Assembly: GCA_947625045.1 (NCBI GenBank)
Contig: CANQMW010000001.1
Span: forward strand, 1-64,000
From: an uncultured Oscillospiraceae bacterium
GTDB taxonomy: Bacteria; Bacillota; Clostridia; Oscillospirales; Oscillospiraceae
Direction: 5' to 3'
Length of the DNA: 64,000 bases
Shown here piece by piece: positions 21,211 through 29,883 of this stretch. The notes beneath the pieces are model-generated. The model was not told where the DNA came from. It did not search any database and saw only the letters and a list, made by a program, of their open reading frames with translations. How positions within the stretch are numbered: the stretch's first letter is position 1; each line of letters begins with the position of its first letter. A program made the translations under genes and the position numbers.

Positions 21211-21615
21211 TCAATCGCCCAGGGCCGCCGCGGCGGCGGAGAGGATGCGTTTGTCGTCGGGATAGGTGAGGGCGGCCAGAGCCTCGTCCTGGGGCAGCCA
21301 CCGGATGGACTCTACCTCCTCCGGCTGGGGCAAGGTGTCCATGCCTGCCGCCTCCGCCAGGAAGAAGATGACCTCCTTCACGCAGCCCTCGTAGGGGCTG
21401 TATTCGATACGCTCCCGGAAGCCGTTCCGGAACGTGACCGCCAGGCCCGTCTCCTCCCGTATCTCCCGGCGGGCGGTGTCATGCTCCGCCTCTCCGGGCT
21501 CCACATGGCCCTTGCACAGGCTGGTGTGGCCCTTTCGCATGTGTTCGATGAGCCAGAGTTCCTCGCCGTTTTGCCGGACGAATATCGCCGCCCCGCAGCT
21601 TTTTTCGTGTATCAT
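21211..21615 (-). CDS. NUDIX hydrolase
   Basis: A 134-residue protein with a full NUDIX box GHVEPGEAEHDTARREIREETGL split over residues ~35-57, which binds divalent metal and hydrolyses nucleoside diphosphate-linked substrates. Context and length resemble bis(5'-nucleosyl)-tetraphosphatase or MutT-like enzymes. The substrate cannot be told from sequence. Likely co-transcribed with the GNAT gene 46 nt upstream. Confidence 0.9.
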   Translation of the reverse strand: MIHEKSCGAAIFVRQNGEELWLIEHMRKGHTSLCKGHVEPGEAEHDTARREIREETGLAVTFRNGFRERIEYSPYEGCVKEVIFFLAEAAGMDTLPQPEEVESIRWLPQDEALAALTYPDDKRILSAAAAALGD

Positions 21616-21661
21616 GGCGCCTCCAGATTTATGTAAATAATGTTATGTAGCCTAAATTATG

Positions 21662-22210
21662 TTAATTTAACGGAAGGTACATGTATATCAGCTTGCACAT
21701 GGTCCCGTCGCTCTGGCGGATGCCGTCGGGCAGTTCGCCCCAGGGGCGGAAGCCCATCTTCTCGTAGAGGCCCCGGCCCCTATCGTTGCCCTCGACGTAG
21801 TCCAGCTCCAGCTGGGTCACGCCCCGCGCCCGGGCCGCGGCGATGAGCTCGGTGAACATAGCGGTGCCGATGCCCCGGTCCCAGTATTTCTGCCGCAGGG
21901 CAATGGCCAGGGAGGCGCGGTGGCGGTTCTTGGCATGGGGCTTAAAGGTGATCTGGCAGTTGCCGGCGATCAGGCCGTCCATCTCGCAGGCGATCATCAG
22001 CTGGTCGGGGGAGGCGAGGGCGTTTTCTATCCACGCCCGCTCCCCGTCCAGGGTGGGCTCGGGGTCCATGGGGCCGGACAGGAGAAACTCCGTCTCGGTA
22101 CGGACGGCGTTGAAAAAGTCCAGCACGGCGGCCGCATCCTCCGGCATAGGGGAGCGGAACAGGGCGGCGGAGCCGTCCTTCAGCGTCACGGTCTTTGATT
22201 CGTATTGCAT
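21662..22210 (-). CDS. GNAT family N-acetyltransferase
   Basis: A 182-residue acetyl-CoA-dependent acetyltransferase. The fold signature is visible as a beta strand LIAGNCQITFK, the acetyl-CoA loop QKYWDRGIGTAMFTELIAAA (Q/RxxGxG/A form) and the C-terminal YEKMGFRPWGELP. Acceptor substrate unknown. ATG 22210 follows GGGAGG. A longer frame runs into the MITE-like repeat upstream and is rejected. Confidence 0.88.
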   Translation of the reverse strand: MQYESKTVTLKDGSAALFRSPMPEDAAAVLDFFNAVRTETEFLLSGPMDPEPTLDGERAWIENALASPDQLMIACEMDGLIAGNCQITFKPHAKNRHRASLAIALRQKYWDRGIGTAMFTELIAAARARGVTQLELDYVEGNDRGRGLYEKMGFRPWGELPDGIRQSDGTMCKLIYMYLPLN

Positions 22211-22238
22211 AGCGGGTACCTCCCACGGGATTCGGGAT

Positions 22239-22409
22239 AAAGCCTCCCCTGTGCAAGGGGAGGTGCCGAGCGAAGAAAACTTCCCAAGCCTCCCCTGTGC
22301 AAGGGGAGGGGGACCGCACGAAGTGCGGTGGAGGGGTTGTAACCGTCCGTAACGCGACAATCCCTCAGTCAGCGCTTCGCGCTGCCAGCCCCCTTTGCAC
22401 AAGGGGGCC
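22239..22409 (-). repeat. Dispersed MITE-like palindromic repeat, copy 1
   Basis: Begins with two tandem copies of the end hairpin CCTCCCCTGTGCAAGGGGAGG and ends with CCCCCTTTGCACAAGGGGG. Internal blocks (GGTGGAGGGGTTGTA, CAATCCCTCAGTCA) match the copy at 54107-54232 in opposite orientation. No coding capacity. Confidence 0.8.
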
Positions 22410-22419
22410 TCTATAAGGA

Positions 22420-22450
22420 AAGGGGCGCGGTGGTGACCACCGCGCCCCTT
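22420..22450 (-). terminator. Terminator of rplJL
   Basis: Two 15-bp perfectly complementary arms around a single central base (AAGGGGCGCGGTGGT and its complement), followed by TTTCCTTATA on the - strand. It lies 20 nt after the rplL stop. Confidence 0.85.
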
Positions 22451-22469
22451 GGCATGTGAAGAAAAACTC

Positions 22470-22844
22470 TTACTTGAGTTCCACTTTCGCGCCCACGTCC
22501 TCGAGACGCTTCTTCAGCTCCTCGGCCTCTTCCTTGGAGACCTGCTCCTTGATGACGGCGGGGATGCCCTCCACCTTCGCCTTGGCCTCGGCCAGGCCCA
22601 GGTTGGTGATAGCGCGGACTTCCTTGATGACCTTGATCTTCTCAGCGCCGAAGTCGGTCATAACGACATCGAACTCGGTCTTCTCTTCCACGGCGGGGCC
22701 GGCGGCGGCAGCGGCGGGAGCGGCCACGGCAGCGGCGGCGGAGACGCCGAACACGTCTTCGATCTCATGTACGAGCTCGGCCAGGTCCAGAACGGACATA
22801 GCCTTGATCTCTTCGATCAGAGCAGTAACTTTTTCGCTAGCCAT
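22470..22844 (-). CDS. rplL: 50S ribosomal protein L7/L12
   Basis: A 124-residue stalk protein that recruits elongation and initiation GTPases to the ribosome. It shows the N-terminal dimerisation helices ([20 protein letters not shown]), an Ala-rich hinge, and the C-terminal domain with [21 protein letters not shown]. Normal length. It follows rplJ by 42 nt, in the standard pair. Confidence 0.98.
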   Translation of the reverse strand: MASEKVTALIEEIKAMSVLDLAELVHEIEDVFGVSAAAAVAAPAAAAAGPAVEEKTEFDVVMTDFGAEKIKVIKEVRAITNLGLAEAKAKVEGIPAVIKEQVSKEEAEELKKRLEDVGAKVELK

Positions 22845-22886
22845 TTTTATTTTCCTCCAAATTATTTTTGTAAGTGGTGTGCCGTC

Positions 22887-23507
22887 TTACTCGGCGGCGG
22901 GAGCCTCGGCAGGGGCCTCGGCTGCGGGTGCGCTCGCGGCTTCCTCAGCGGGAGCCTCGGCGGCGGGAGCGGCCTCCTCGGCGGGGGCGGCTTCAGCAGC
23001 GGCGGGAGCGCCGCCGCCCTGCTCGACGACCTGTCCCAGGGCCACGGCCAGGGACGTGATGGGCGCCAGCATGGTGCCAAGGACCTTGGAATACAGCGCG
23101 TCGCGGTTGGGGATGGGGGCGAGCTCCGCCACCTCGGCGTCGGTCAGGACCTTTCCGTCCACGAACACGCCCTTGATGGTGAAGAAGTCGTTCATCTTCC
23201 CGGCGAACTCGGTCACATCATGGATGGCGACCAGGGGATCCTCGGCGCTGGTGGCCAGGCTGGTGGTGCCGTTCAGGTGCTCGTCCAGGCCGGACAGGCC
23301 CGCGTTATCCAGGGCCAGGCGGGTCAGGGTGTTCTTCACCACGGTGTACTCTACGCCCTTCGAGCGAAGGTCGCGGCGAAGCTCCGTGTCCTGCGCCACG
23401 TTGATGCCCTTGTAGTCCACCAGAAGACCGCCCTTGGCCTCCTGGAGGCGCTTGGTCAGCTCCGCCACGATGGCCTGCTTCTCGGTCAATACTGCTTTGC
23501 TGGGCAT
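22887..23507 (-). CDS. rplJ: 50S ribosomal protein L10 with long acidic Ala/Pro tail
   Basis: A 206-residue L10, which anchors the L7/L12 stalk to 23S rRNA and represses its own operon. The core is recognisable from MPSKAVLTEKQAIVAELTKR and GGLLVDYKGINVAQDTELRR through to LGTMLAPITSLAVALGQVVE. Typical bacterial L10 is ~165-175 residues. Here a ~40-residue Ala/Glu/Pro low-complexity tail follows the core. ATG 23507 follows AGGAGGTG. Confidence 0.97.
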   Translation of the reverse strand: MPSKAVLTEKQAIVAELTKRLQEAKGGLLVDYKGINVAQDTELRRDLRSKGVEYTVVKNTLTRLALDNAGLSGLDEHLNGTTSLATSAEDPLVAIHDVTEFAGKMNDFFTIKGVFVDGKVLTDAEVAELAPIPNRDALYSKVLGTMLAPITSLAVALGQVVEQGGGAPAAAEAAPAEEAAPAAEAPAEEAASAPAAEAPAEAPAAE

Positions 23508-23645
23508 TGGTTGGTTTTCACCTCCTGAAAAAGAAAAATGTCCTTGTCCAAAGAGACAACGACACATAGCATCACATGATCCTATTTGACGTTCTCGGCG
23601 GGACTTGCGCCCACGAGGGGCCGCCTGCTGTCTTTGAACGGCTGT
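23508..23645 (-). promoter_or_regulatory. Putative L10 leader (autoregulatory mRNA structure)
   Basis: The ~140 nt before rplJ lacks a gene. On the - strand it holds AAAGACAGCAGGCGGCCCC...CCCGCCGAGAACG, then TTGTCTCTTTGGACAAGGACA close to the ribosome site, which resembles the L10(L12)4-binding leader of Firmicutes rplJL operons. The consensus was matched from memory, so the call is tentative. Confidence 0.55.
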
Positions 23646-23708
23646 TATATTACCAGAACATGCCGCCAAAGTCAAGTATTAATTTATTTTTAAGAGGCCC
23701 GTCTCCGC

Positions 23709-23737
23709 TTGCCTTTGAAACTTATCACCGCTATAAT
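23709..23737 (+). promoter_or_regulatory. Promoter of the exported YcdB-like gene
   Basis: TTGCCT (23709-23714), 17-bp spacer, TATAAT (23732-23737), 70 nt before the ATG at 23807. It diverges from the rplJ leader. Confidence 0.65.
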
Positions 23738-23806
23738 GGAGGCGGGAACTTTTCGCCCGGCGGAACGTCGGATAGGCAAGAGCGATACGCGAAAGGAGCT
23801 GTTTCT

Positions 23807-25993
23807 ATGAAGCGTTTACTATCCATCCTCCTGGCCCTGTGCCTTGTATTGAGCCTTGGCGTATCCGCCCTGGGGGCGGAGGGCATTGACACCGGCATGC
23901 TCACCCCCGGCGTGGACGCGCCGGAGGTGGCCCAGGTATCGGACGTGACCGCGGACGCGGCCCTGGCGGAGCTCACCGCCCAGGTCAAAAAGACCCTGGG
24001 CGTGGACGACGATTACACCGGCTTTTACAGCGACTATAACGACAGCCTGACGCCCCGGTGGAGCCTGAACTGGACGGACGACGCCCGGCAGCTCACCTGC
24101 GAGGTCACCCCTGAGGGGAAGATCGTCAGCGTCTCCTACTGGGCGGACGGCGCCCAGCGGCGGGACTTCTTCAACGGCTTCGACCCGGCCTTCCCGGCTC
24201 TGAGCGCCGATGAGGCGGCGGAGCAGGCGGAGGCCTGGTATGAAAAGCTCTTCACCGGCAAAGAGACCGGCCGGACCCTGTCCAGCCGCATGTACCTGGG
24301 CGCCGACGGCACCCACCGGTTCTACGGCGGGGTGGACCTGAACGGCCTGCCCAGCCCCATCAGCTTCTCCCTGTCCCTGGGCGGAGAGGGGCTTGAGTCC
24401 TTCTACCGGTCCGACAGCTATATGGGCTATGTGGGCATCGTGCCGGACCCCACGCCCGCCGCGGCGGAAGCTGACGCGGCGAAGGCCCTGGCGGACGCCT
24501 TGGCATTGGAGGCCTGGTATGTCTCCGACGGGGAGGGCGGCGCCATGCTGCGGTATATGCCCGTGGGGCCCCGGACCGTGGCGGACGCTCAGACCGGCGA
24601 GGCGGTGGATATGGACGCGCTCTATGCCGCTGTGGGCGGCACCGCTGGGGAGAACGGCATGGCCATGGACGGCGCCGCGGCGCTGGCGGAGCCAGCAGCC
24701 GGGGGCCTTGGCCTGACCCAGGTGGAGCTCTCCTCCATCGAGAATTACGCCGACGTGCTGGACCAGGCGGCCCTGGACGAGGCGCTGCGGGCCCTGCCCG
24801 GCCTGGGGCTGGAGGGCTTCATGGCGGAGCGGTGCTCCTATTCCATGAGCGGGGACGAGGACGGAGAAGTCACCGCCGACCTGCGCTATACCGCCCCCAT
24901 GACGGCGGACCGGCTCTACGGCTATGATCAGGCGGCCTATGACCAGGCTGTGGCCGCGGGGCAGGACCTGACCATCTACAAATATGTCACCATGGACGCA
25001 AAGACGGGAAAGCTTTTGAGCCTCTACACCAACTATCCCCTGTGGCAGGAGGACAGCACCGTGACTGCCGACCGGGAGGCCCAGACCGCCGCTGCGGAGG
25101 CATTTCTGGCGGCTGCCGCGCCGGAGGAGGCGCCGGAGACAGCCTTGTGCACCCTCCGGGGCTATGAGGAGAAGGAGGAGATCGTCTTCGCCCAGGTCCA
25201 TGAGGGCTACTTCTATCCGGCCAACTGCCTGCGGGTGACGGTGGATCCCGCCGGCGGCACGGTGGAGGGCTTCAGCCGGGCGTGGGAGGACGTGACCTTC
25301 GGCTCAGCGGACGCCGTCAGCGCCGAGGAGGCCCTGGAGGCCTATGAAGACGCCCTGGACGTAACATTGGGCTACGTGGCCTGGCCCCTGGACTTGGCCA
25401 GGGAGGAGAACAGCCTGTACGCCAGCTATCAGATGTGGGGCTACACCTACGTGGAGGAGCTGCGCCTGGCCTACTACTATGGAAACCTCTCCGACGTGGA
25501 GGCGGTGGACGCCGTCACCGGCGAGGCCATCGTGAACGAGGAGCCCGAGGGCGTATATGCCTATGACGACCTGGAAGGCGTGCCCCAGGCGGATATGATC
25601 GCCGCCCTGGGCGAGGCCGGCGTGGGCTTCGACGGGGAGAGTTTCCAGCCGGATCAGGCCCTCACATACAGGGACGCTGTGGTGCTCCTCCTGCGGGCCG
25701 GGGGCAGCCATATCTCCGCCCGGGACGACGGCGCGCTCCTGGACCAGGCCTGGTATCAGGGCCTGGTGGCAGAGAAGAACTGGGACCCCGACGGGGAGAT
25801 GACCGGAGAAGACTTTATAAAAATGCTCCTGGGCGCCAGCCGGTACGGCGACGGGGCGGCGCTCTTGGAGGAGAGCGGCCAGGACGGCTTCGCCCTGGTG
25901 GCCGGGGCCCTGGGCATGGCGCCGGATGCGCCGGAGGATACGCTCACCCGGGCGGAGGCGGCGGAGATGCTGTACGCCTTCATGAGCCGGTGA
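23807..25993 (+). CDS. Exported YcdB/PepSY-like protein with C-terminal SLH-type region
   Basis: A 728-residue protein with signal peptide MKRLLSILLALCLVLSLGVS ending at ALGA. The long middle consists of repeated YcdB/YcdC-PepSY-like units with conserved ARRDFF/WYEKLFTG and TADLRYTAPM style segments. The last ~130 residues look like degenerate S-layer homology motifs (FQPDQALTYRDAVVLLLRAG and LTRAEAAEMLYAFMSR), which would bind it to secondary cell-wall polymers. Acidic overall. Surface location is well supported, function unknown. Confidence 0.75.
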   Translation: MKRLLSILLALCLVLSLGVSALGAEGIDTGMLTPGVDAPEVAQVSDVTADAALAELTAQVKKTLGVDDDYTGFYSDYNDSLTPRWSLNWTDDARQLTCEVTPEGKIVSVSYWADGAQRRDFFNGFDPAFPALSADEAAEQAEAWYEKLFTGKETGRTLSSRMYLGADGTHRFYGGVDLNGLPSPISFSLSLGGEGLESFYRSDSYMGYVGIVPDPTPAAAEADAAKALADALALEAWYVSDGEGGAMLRYMPVGPRTVADAQTGEAVDMDALYAAVGGTAGENGMAMDGAAALAEPAAGGLGLTQVELSSIENYADVLDQAALDEALRALPGLGLEGFMAERCSYSMSGDEDGEVTADLRYTAPMTADRLYGYDQAAYDQAVAAGQDLTIYKYVTMDAKTGKLLSLYTNYPLWQEDSTVTADREAQTAAAEAFLAAAAPEEAPETALCTLRGYEEKEEIVFAQVHEGYFYPANCLRVTVDPAGGTVEGFSRAWEDVTFGSADAVSAEEALEAYEDALDVTLGYVAWPLDLAREENSLYASYQMWGYTYVEELRLAYYYGNLSDVEAVDAVTGEAIVNEEPEGVYAYDDLEGVPQADMIAALGEAGVGFDGESFQPDQALTYRDAVVLLLRAGGSHISARDDGALLDQAWYQGLVAEKNWDPDGEMTGEDFIKMLLGASRYGDGAALLEESGQDGFALVAGALGMAPDAPEDTLTRAEAAEMLYAFMSR

Positions 25994-26078
25994 CGGCAGG
26001 AATTGTAACTTTTCAGATGACAAGTTGTGTGCTATACTGTGGCAGAAATCCCGCAGGAGAGCAAAAGAAAGGCATGAT

Positions 26079-26948
26079 ATGAAAAAGACAGTGAGCATCG
26101 TTTTGGCGCTTGTTATGGCGTTTGCCCTTTGCGTTCCCGCCCTGGCGGCGGGGGAGAGCCCCGTGCGGCTGGTCCGGGCGGAGATATACGACTCCGGCAA
26201 GCTCTTCCAGACCGTGGAGATGACCTATGACGACGCCGGCCGGCTGCGCCAGCGGCACCAGGTGACCTATCCCGACGAGCAGATGAGCGTCGACAATGTC
26301 ACCGACTACGACGAGGAGGGCCACGTGACCGTGGACACCAACGTCTACTATGCGGACGGCGCCGCGGCCCAGCAGTCCACGGTGACCTCCACCTATAACG
26401 AGGAGGGCTACATCGCCCAGGACGTCACCGAGGCGCTGGTCAACGGCGAGACCATGACCAGCACGGTGACCTATGAATATGAATACGCCCCCAACGGCTA
26501 TCCCGCGTCCATATTGCAGAAGCAGGACGGGGAGGAATTCCAGCGCCGGGTCTATACCTACGACGAGAAGGACAGGGTCACCACCATCGACAACCAGATG
26601 CTCCAGTACGGCTGGTCCTATGTGAACGAGTATACTTATGACGACCAGGACCGGCTCATCGCCAACCTGGTCACCTTCTCCAACGGCGCCCCCTCCAACT
26701 ACTGGGAGTACAGCTATGACGAGGACCAGTACTTCCAGCTGCGCTACAGCATGTTCTATCAGGACGGGGCCCTGAAGCCCGACGGCATCAACTTCTATGC
26801 CGAGATCCCCGCAAGTGACGGCCAGCCGGGCCTTTCCTTCGGTCTGACCGGCGCGCCCGCCTTTACCTATGACGAGGCCGGATACATGATCATGGCCGAC
26901 GCCGGAAACGGCAGCTATATCCAGTTCACCTACGAGCCCGCCGCCTGA
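26079..26948 (+). CDS. Exported YD-repeat-like protein
   Basis: A 289-residue protein with signal peptide MKKTVSIVLALVMAFALCVP ending at ALAA. The mature part is made of short repeats of the form YDxxGRL, YDEEGHV, YNEEGYI, YDEKDRV, YDDQDRL spaced ~20-45 residues apart, as in YD/RHS-type beta-repeat proteins. No catalytic residues seen. Probably a cell-surface structural or binding protein. ATG 26079 follows AGAAAGG; an upstream in-frame start at ~26025 would disrupt the signal peptide. Confidence 0.7.
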   Translation: MKKTVSIVLALVMAFALCVPALAAGESPVRLVRAEIYDSGKLFQTVEMTYDDAGRLRQRHQVTYPDEQMSVDNVTDYDEEGHVTVDTNVYYADGAAAQQSTVTSTYNEEGYIAQDVTEALVNGETMTSTVTYEYEYAPNGYPASILQKQDGEEFQRRVYTYDEKDRVTTIDNQMLQYGWSYVNEYTYDDQDRLIANLVTFSNGAPSNYWEYSYDEDQYFQLRYSMFYQDGALKPDGINFYAEIPASDGQPGLSFGLTGAPAFTYDEAGYMIMADAGNGSYIQFTYEPAA

Positions 26949-26962
26949 CACAAAGCAAGATG

Positions 26963-26990
26963 AGACCGCCCCGGAAAGGGGCGGTCTTTT
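26963..26990 (+). terminator. Rho-independent terminator
   Basis: A 10-bp perfect stem AGACCGCCCC/GGGGCGGTCT with a 5-nt loop followed by TTTT. Confidence 0.88.
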
Positions 26991-27132
26991 ACTAAAATTC
27001 CGGCAATATTATGTAAATTGTAACCGCTTTTTGATGAATGGCCCGGCGGGGCATGCTATAATAGACATAATTCAGTGATAAACAATGGATAGACAGAACG
27101 TTCCGGCGGGGCCGGAGGGGAGTGGGTGACCG

Positions 27133-29715
27133 ATGAAGAGAAAAGCCATATGCTTTCTTCTGGCGGCGCTGATGACGCTGGGCGCGGCAGGACCGGCCTA
27201 TGCCGTCGGGGTGCCGGAGGAGACAGTGCCCCCTGTGGAAACAGAGATGCCCGCGGAGACGGAGGCACCGGCAGAGACGGAGGCGCCCGTCGAAACAGAA
27301 GTGCCTGCAGAGACAGAGGAGCCTGTCGAAACAGAAGTGCCTGTGGAGACGGAGCCGCCCGCTGAAACGGAGGCGCCCGTCGAAACGGAAACACCCCTGG
27401 GGACAGAAGCGCCCGTGGAGACGGAGGTGCCTGCCGCAACGGAAGCGCCCGCCATGACGGATGCGCCGGAACCGGCGGCGGCTCGGGACATCCCCCTGTG
27501 GGTGGAGGACCCGGATTGGTCCATCCAGGACTGGACGGCCGGCGGGAAGAAGTACGCCATGGTGATGTACGATAACCAGACCGTGCCCTCCGGGTCGGTG
27601 ATCACCATGAAGGTCCGGACCGGCCACGAGGTGACGGTGGATGGCGGCACCCTGCGGTATATCACCCAGACCCCCGATGAGAAGGGCTGCCGGATGGCGC
27701 AGATCCTTGTGGATGCCGAGGCCACACACCTGTATGTGCACGTCTACGAAGAGGACAAGGACGTGATGCGCCCGACTATCCAGTATGAGAACAATGAGGC
27801 CAAGGACCTGATCCTCTACACCGGCAAGATACGCAATCTCCCCGAGGACGGGCAGTTCCCCGTCTATGTGAAGCAGGGGGCCCGCTTGAAAGTGGAGGGG
27901 GGCTCTGTGCAGTATCTGGGCCCGTCCGACGCCCAGACCGGCTACTCCCTCTATCTGGCTACGGTGGATCCGGACGCGGAGACCGTCACCGTCACCGCTG
28001 ACACGGAGGGGGCCGTGACCCTGCATATCTCCGACGCCTCCGGCAAGGCTGTGGTCCGCCTGGACGCGGATACTCCGGGCGCCGGCCAAAAGCTGGCCGA
28101 CGGGTATACCTTCACCGACCGTATCCTCGTGGAGGTGCGGCGGCCGGCGGGGTACCTGACCGTGGCTACGGCGGACTGTGAGACCTATGACCACGTTACC
28201 GTTATCCCTGACCAGCAGACCGAGATGTACGACCTGATGTACCTGTCGGATACGGACTGGGACGGCGAGGTGACTGTTTCCGTCGTGCCCACCGTGAAGG
28301 TCTCCCTGGAGATACCCGAAGGGTACCCCGGGGAAGAGGCGTACCCAGTCGTAAAATACAATATGGACGGCAGTACATGGGATAACGCTTATAACAGCGA
28401 GGTCCCGGCGGGAAGCCAGGTGCAGATCTCCGTCCATAAGGACTATGTCCTGACAGCGGAGGACGGTGGTCTGGACGGGGCATCCGACTGGTATGAGGGC
28501 AAATATCACTTATATGAGCTGACTGCCCCGGAGAGCGGCGAGCTTGCGGCAAGAATAACCGAGGATACGGACAGTCCCTTCACGGACGTGTCCTCCGCCG
28601 ACTGGTTTTATAAGAGCGTGGTCGAGGCCCATCAGGCGGGCATCGTCACCGGCATGACCGAGGACACCTTCGAGCCCATGGGTACAGCCAGCCGGGCCCA
28701 GACCGTCACCATGCTCCATCGCATGGCGGGCACGCCCGCCCCGGCGGGGAGTGCCTCCTTCGGGGACCTGACCCAGGAGTACTACAAAAAAGCGGTGGCC
28801 TGGGCGGCCAGTGAGGGTGTGGTCACCGGCGTGAGCTCCACGGCCTTTGACCCGGACAGCAATGTGACCCGGGAGCAGCTGGCGGTGATGCTCTACCGGA
28901 TGACGGGCTCCCCGACGGTCTCCAGCGACAGACTGGGGGAGTACAAGGACGGCGGGGACGTGGACGGCTACGCCCGCCAGGGCATGCGCTGGGCGCTGGA
29001 AAGAGGCATCATGGAGGGTGACACCGACGGCACTCTGCGTCCCACAGGATCTGCCACAAGAGCGGAGGTATGCACCATGCTCATGCGATATATAGACGCC
29101 GGGCTCACCTGGCAGCCCAGGCCCGAGAGCGGCTGGGTGAAGGAGCTGAAGGCCGCGGCGGAGACCGACCAGCTGCTGATCGTGGCGGCGGAGGGCACGA
29201 CCTGCTCTGTCACGGCCTATGAAAGGAGCGGCGACGTCTGGTCCCGGGCGCTGGAGACGGAGGGTTACGTGGGCGCCAGCGGTGTTGGAAAGGCCTCCGA
29301 GGGGGACGACAAGACCCCCGTCGGAAAGTACAGGTTCATCAAGGCCTTCGGCATCCTGGACGACCCGGGCTGCGCCATCCCCTACACGAAGGTGGACGAC
29401 AGTCACTACTGGGTGGACGACAGTGCCTCCAGGTACTACAACCAGTTCGTGTCCGCCGACGAGGTGGAGCCGGACTGGACCCACGCGGAGCATCTGGCGG
29501 CCGTGGGCGCGCCCTACAACTATGTGCTTGCCCTGGACTACAACAGCGCTCGCGTCCCCGGCGAGGGCTCGGCCATCTTCCTGCACTGTTCCAGCGGCGA
29601 GCCCACACTGGGCTGCGTGGCCATTCCGGAGGAGGACATGGCGAAAGTGATGCAGTGGGTGAAAGCCAGCTGCATCGTGATCGTCGACAGCCCCGAGGGC
29701 GTGAAGAACTACTGA
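27133..29715 (+). CDS. Cell-wall protein with PET repeats, three SLH domains and L,D-transpeptidase domain
   Basis: An 860-residue exported protein. Signal peptide at residues 1-25. Residues ~27-115 are a Glu/Thr/Pro repeat (ETEAPVETEVP units). A mid region of unknown fold follows (~120-480). Three SLH domains (~483-652, FTDVSSADWFYKSVVEAHQA first) anchor to the wall. The C-terminal YkuD-like L,D-transpeptidase domain (~665-858) has His818 and Cys828 in HCSSGEPTLGCVAIP. L,D-transpeptidases make 3-3 peptidoglycan cross-links or attach proteins. TATAAT lies at 27057-27062 with a poor -35. Confidence 0.85.
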   Translation: MKRKAICFLLAALMTLGAAGPAYAVGVPEETVPPVETEMPAETEAPAETEAPVETEVPAETEEPVETEVPVETEPPAETEAPVETETPLGTEAPVETEVPAATEAPAMTDAPEPAAARDIPLWVEDPDWSIQDWTAGGKKYAMVMYDNQTVPSGSVITMKVRTGHEVTVDGGTLRYITQTPDEKGCRMAQILVDAEATHLYVHVYEEDKDVMRPTIQYENNEAKDLILYTGKIRNLPEDGQFPVYVKQGARLKVEGGSVQYLGPSDAQTGYSLYLATVDPDAETVTVTADTEGAVTLHISDASGKAVVRLDADTPGAGQKLADGYTFTDRILVEVRRPAGYLTVATADCETYDHVTVIPDQQTEMYDLMYLSDTDWDGEVTVSVVPTVKVSLEIPEGYPGEEAYPVVKYNMDGSTWDNAYNSEVPAGSQVQISVHKDYVLTAEDGGLDGASDWYEGKYHLYELTAPESGELAARITEDTDSPFTDVSSADWFYKSVVEAHQAGIVTGMTEDTFEPMGTASRAQTVTMLHRMAGTPAPAGSASFGDLTQEYYKKAVAWAASEGVVTGVSSTAFDPDSNVTREQLAVMLYRMTGSPTVSSDRLGEYKDGGDVDGYARQGMRWALERGIMEGDTDGTLRPTGSATRAEVCTMLMRYIDAGLTWQPRPESGWVKELKAAAETDQLLIVAAEGTTCSVTAYERSGDVWSRALETEGYVGASGVGKASEGDDKTPVGKYRFIKAFGILDDPGCAIPYTKVDDSHYWVDDSASRYYNQFVSADEVEPDWTHAEHLAAVGAPYNYVLALDYNSARVPGEGSAIFLHCSSGEPTLGCVAIPEEDMAKVMQWVKASCIVIVDSPEGVKNY

Positions 29716-29730
29716 CACAACGCGGCACCT

Positions 29731-29759
29731 AAGGCGGGACGGAAACGCCCCGCCTTTTT
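29731..29759 (+). terminator. Rho-independent terminator
   Basis: Stem AAGGCGGG/CCCGCCTT with a 9-10-nt loop followed by TTTTT, 16 nt after the stop. Confidence 0.85.
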
Positions 29760-29883
29760 GCCTCTTTTCAAGGGGTAAAGCTTGTGTTATAATACAGTGT
29801 TGTGTATATGGCCGCCCTGGCGGCCTTCAAAAAACGATATCCGGCGGCGGGCCCGGCCCGCTGCTTTGAGAAAGGCGCTATCC

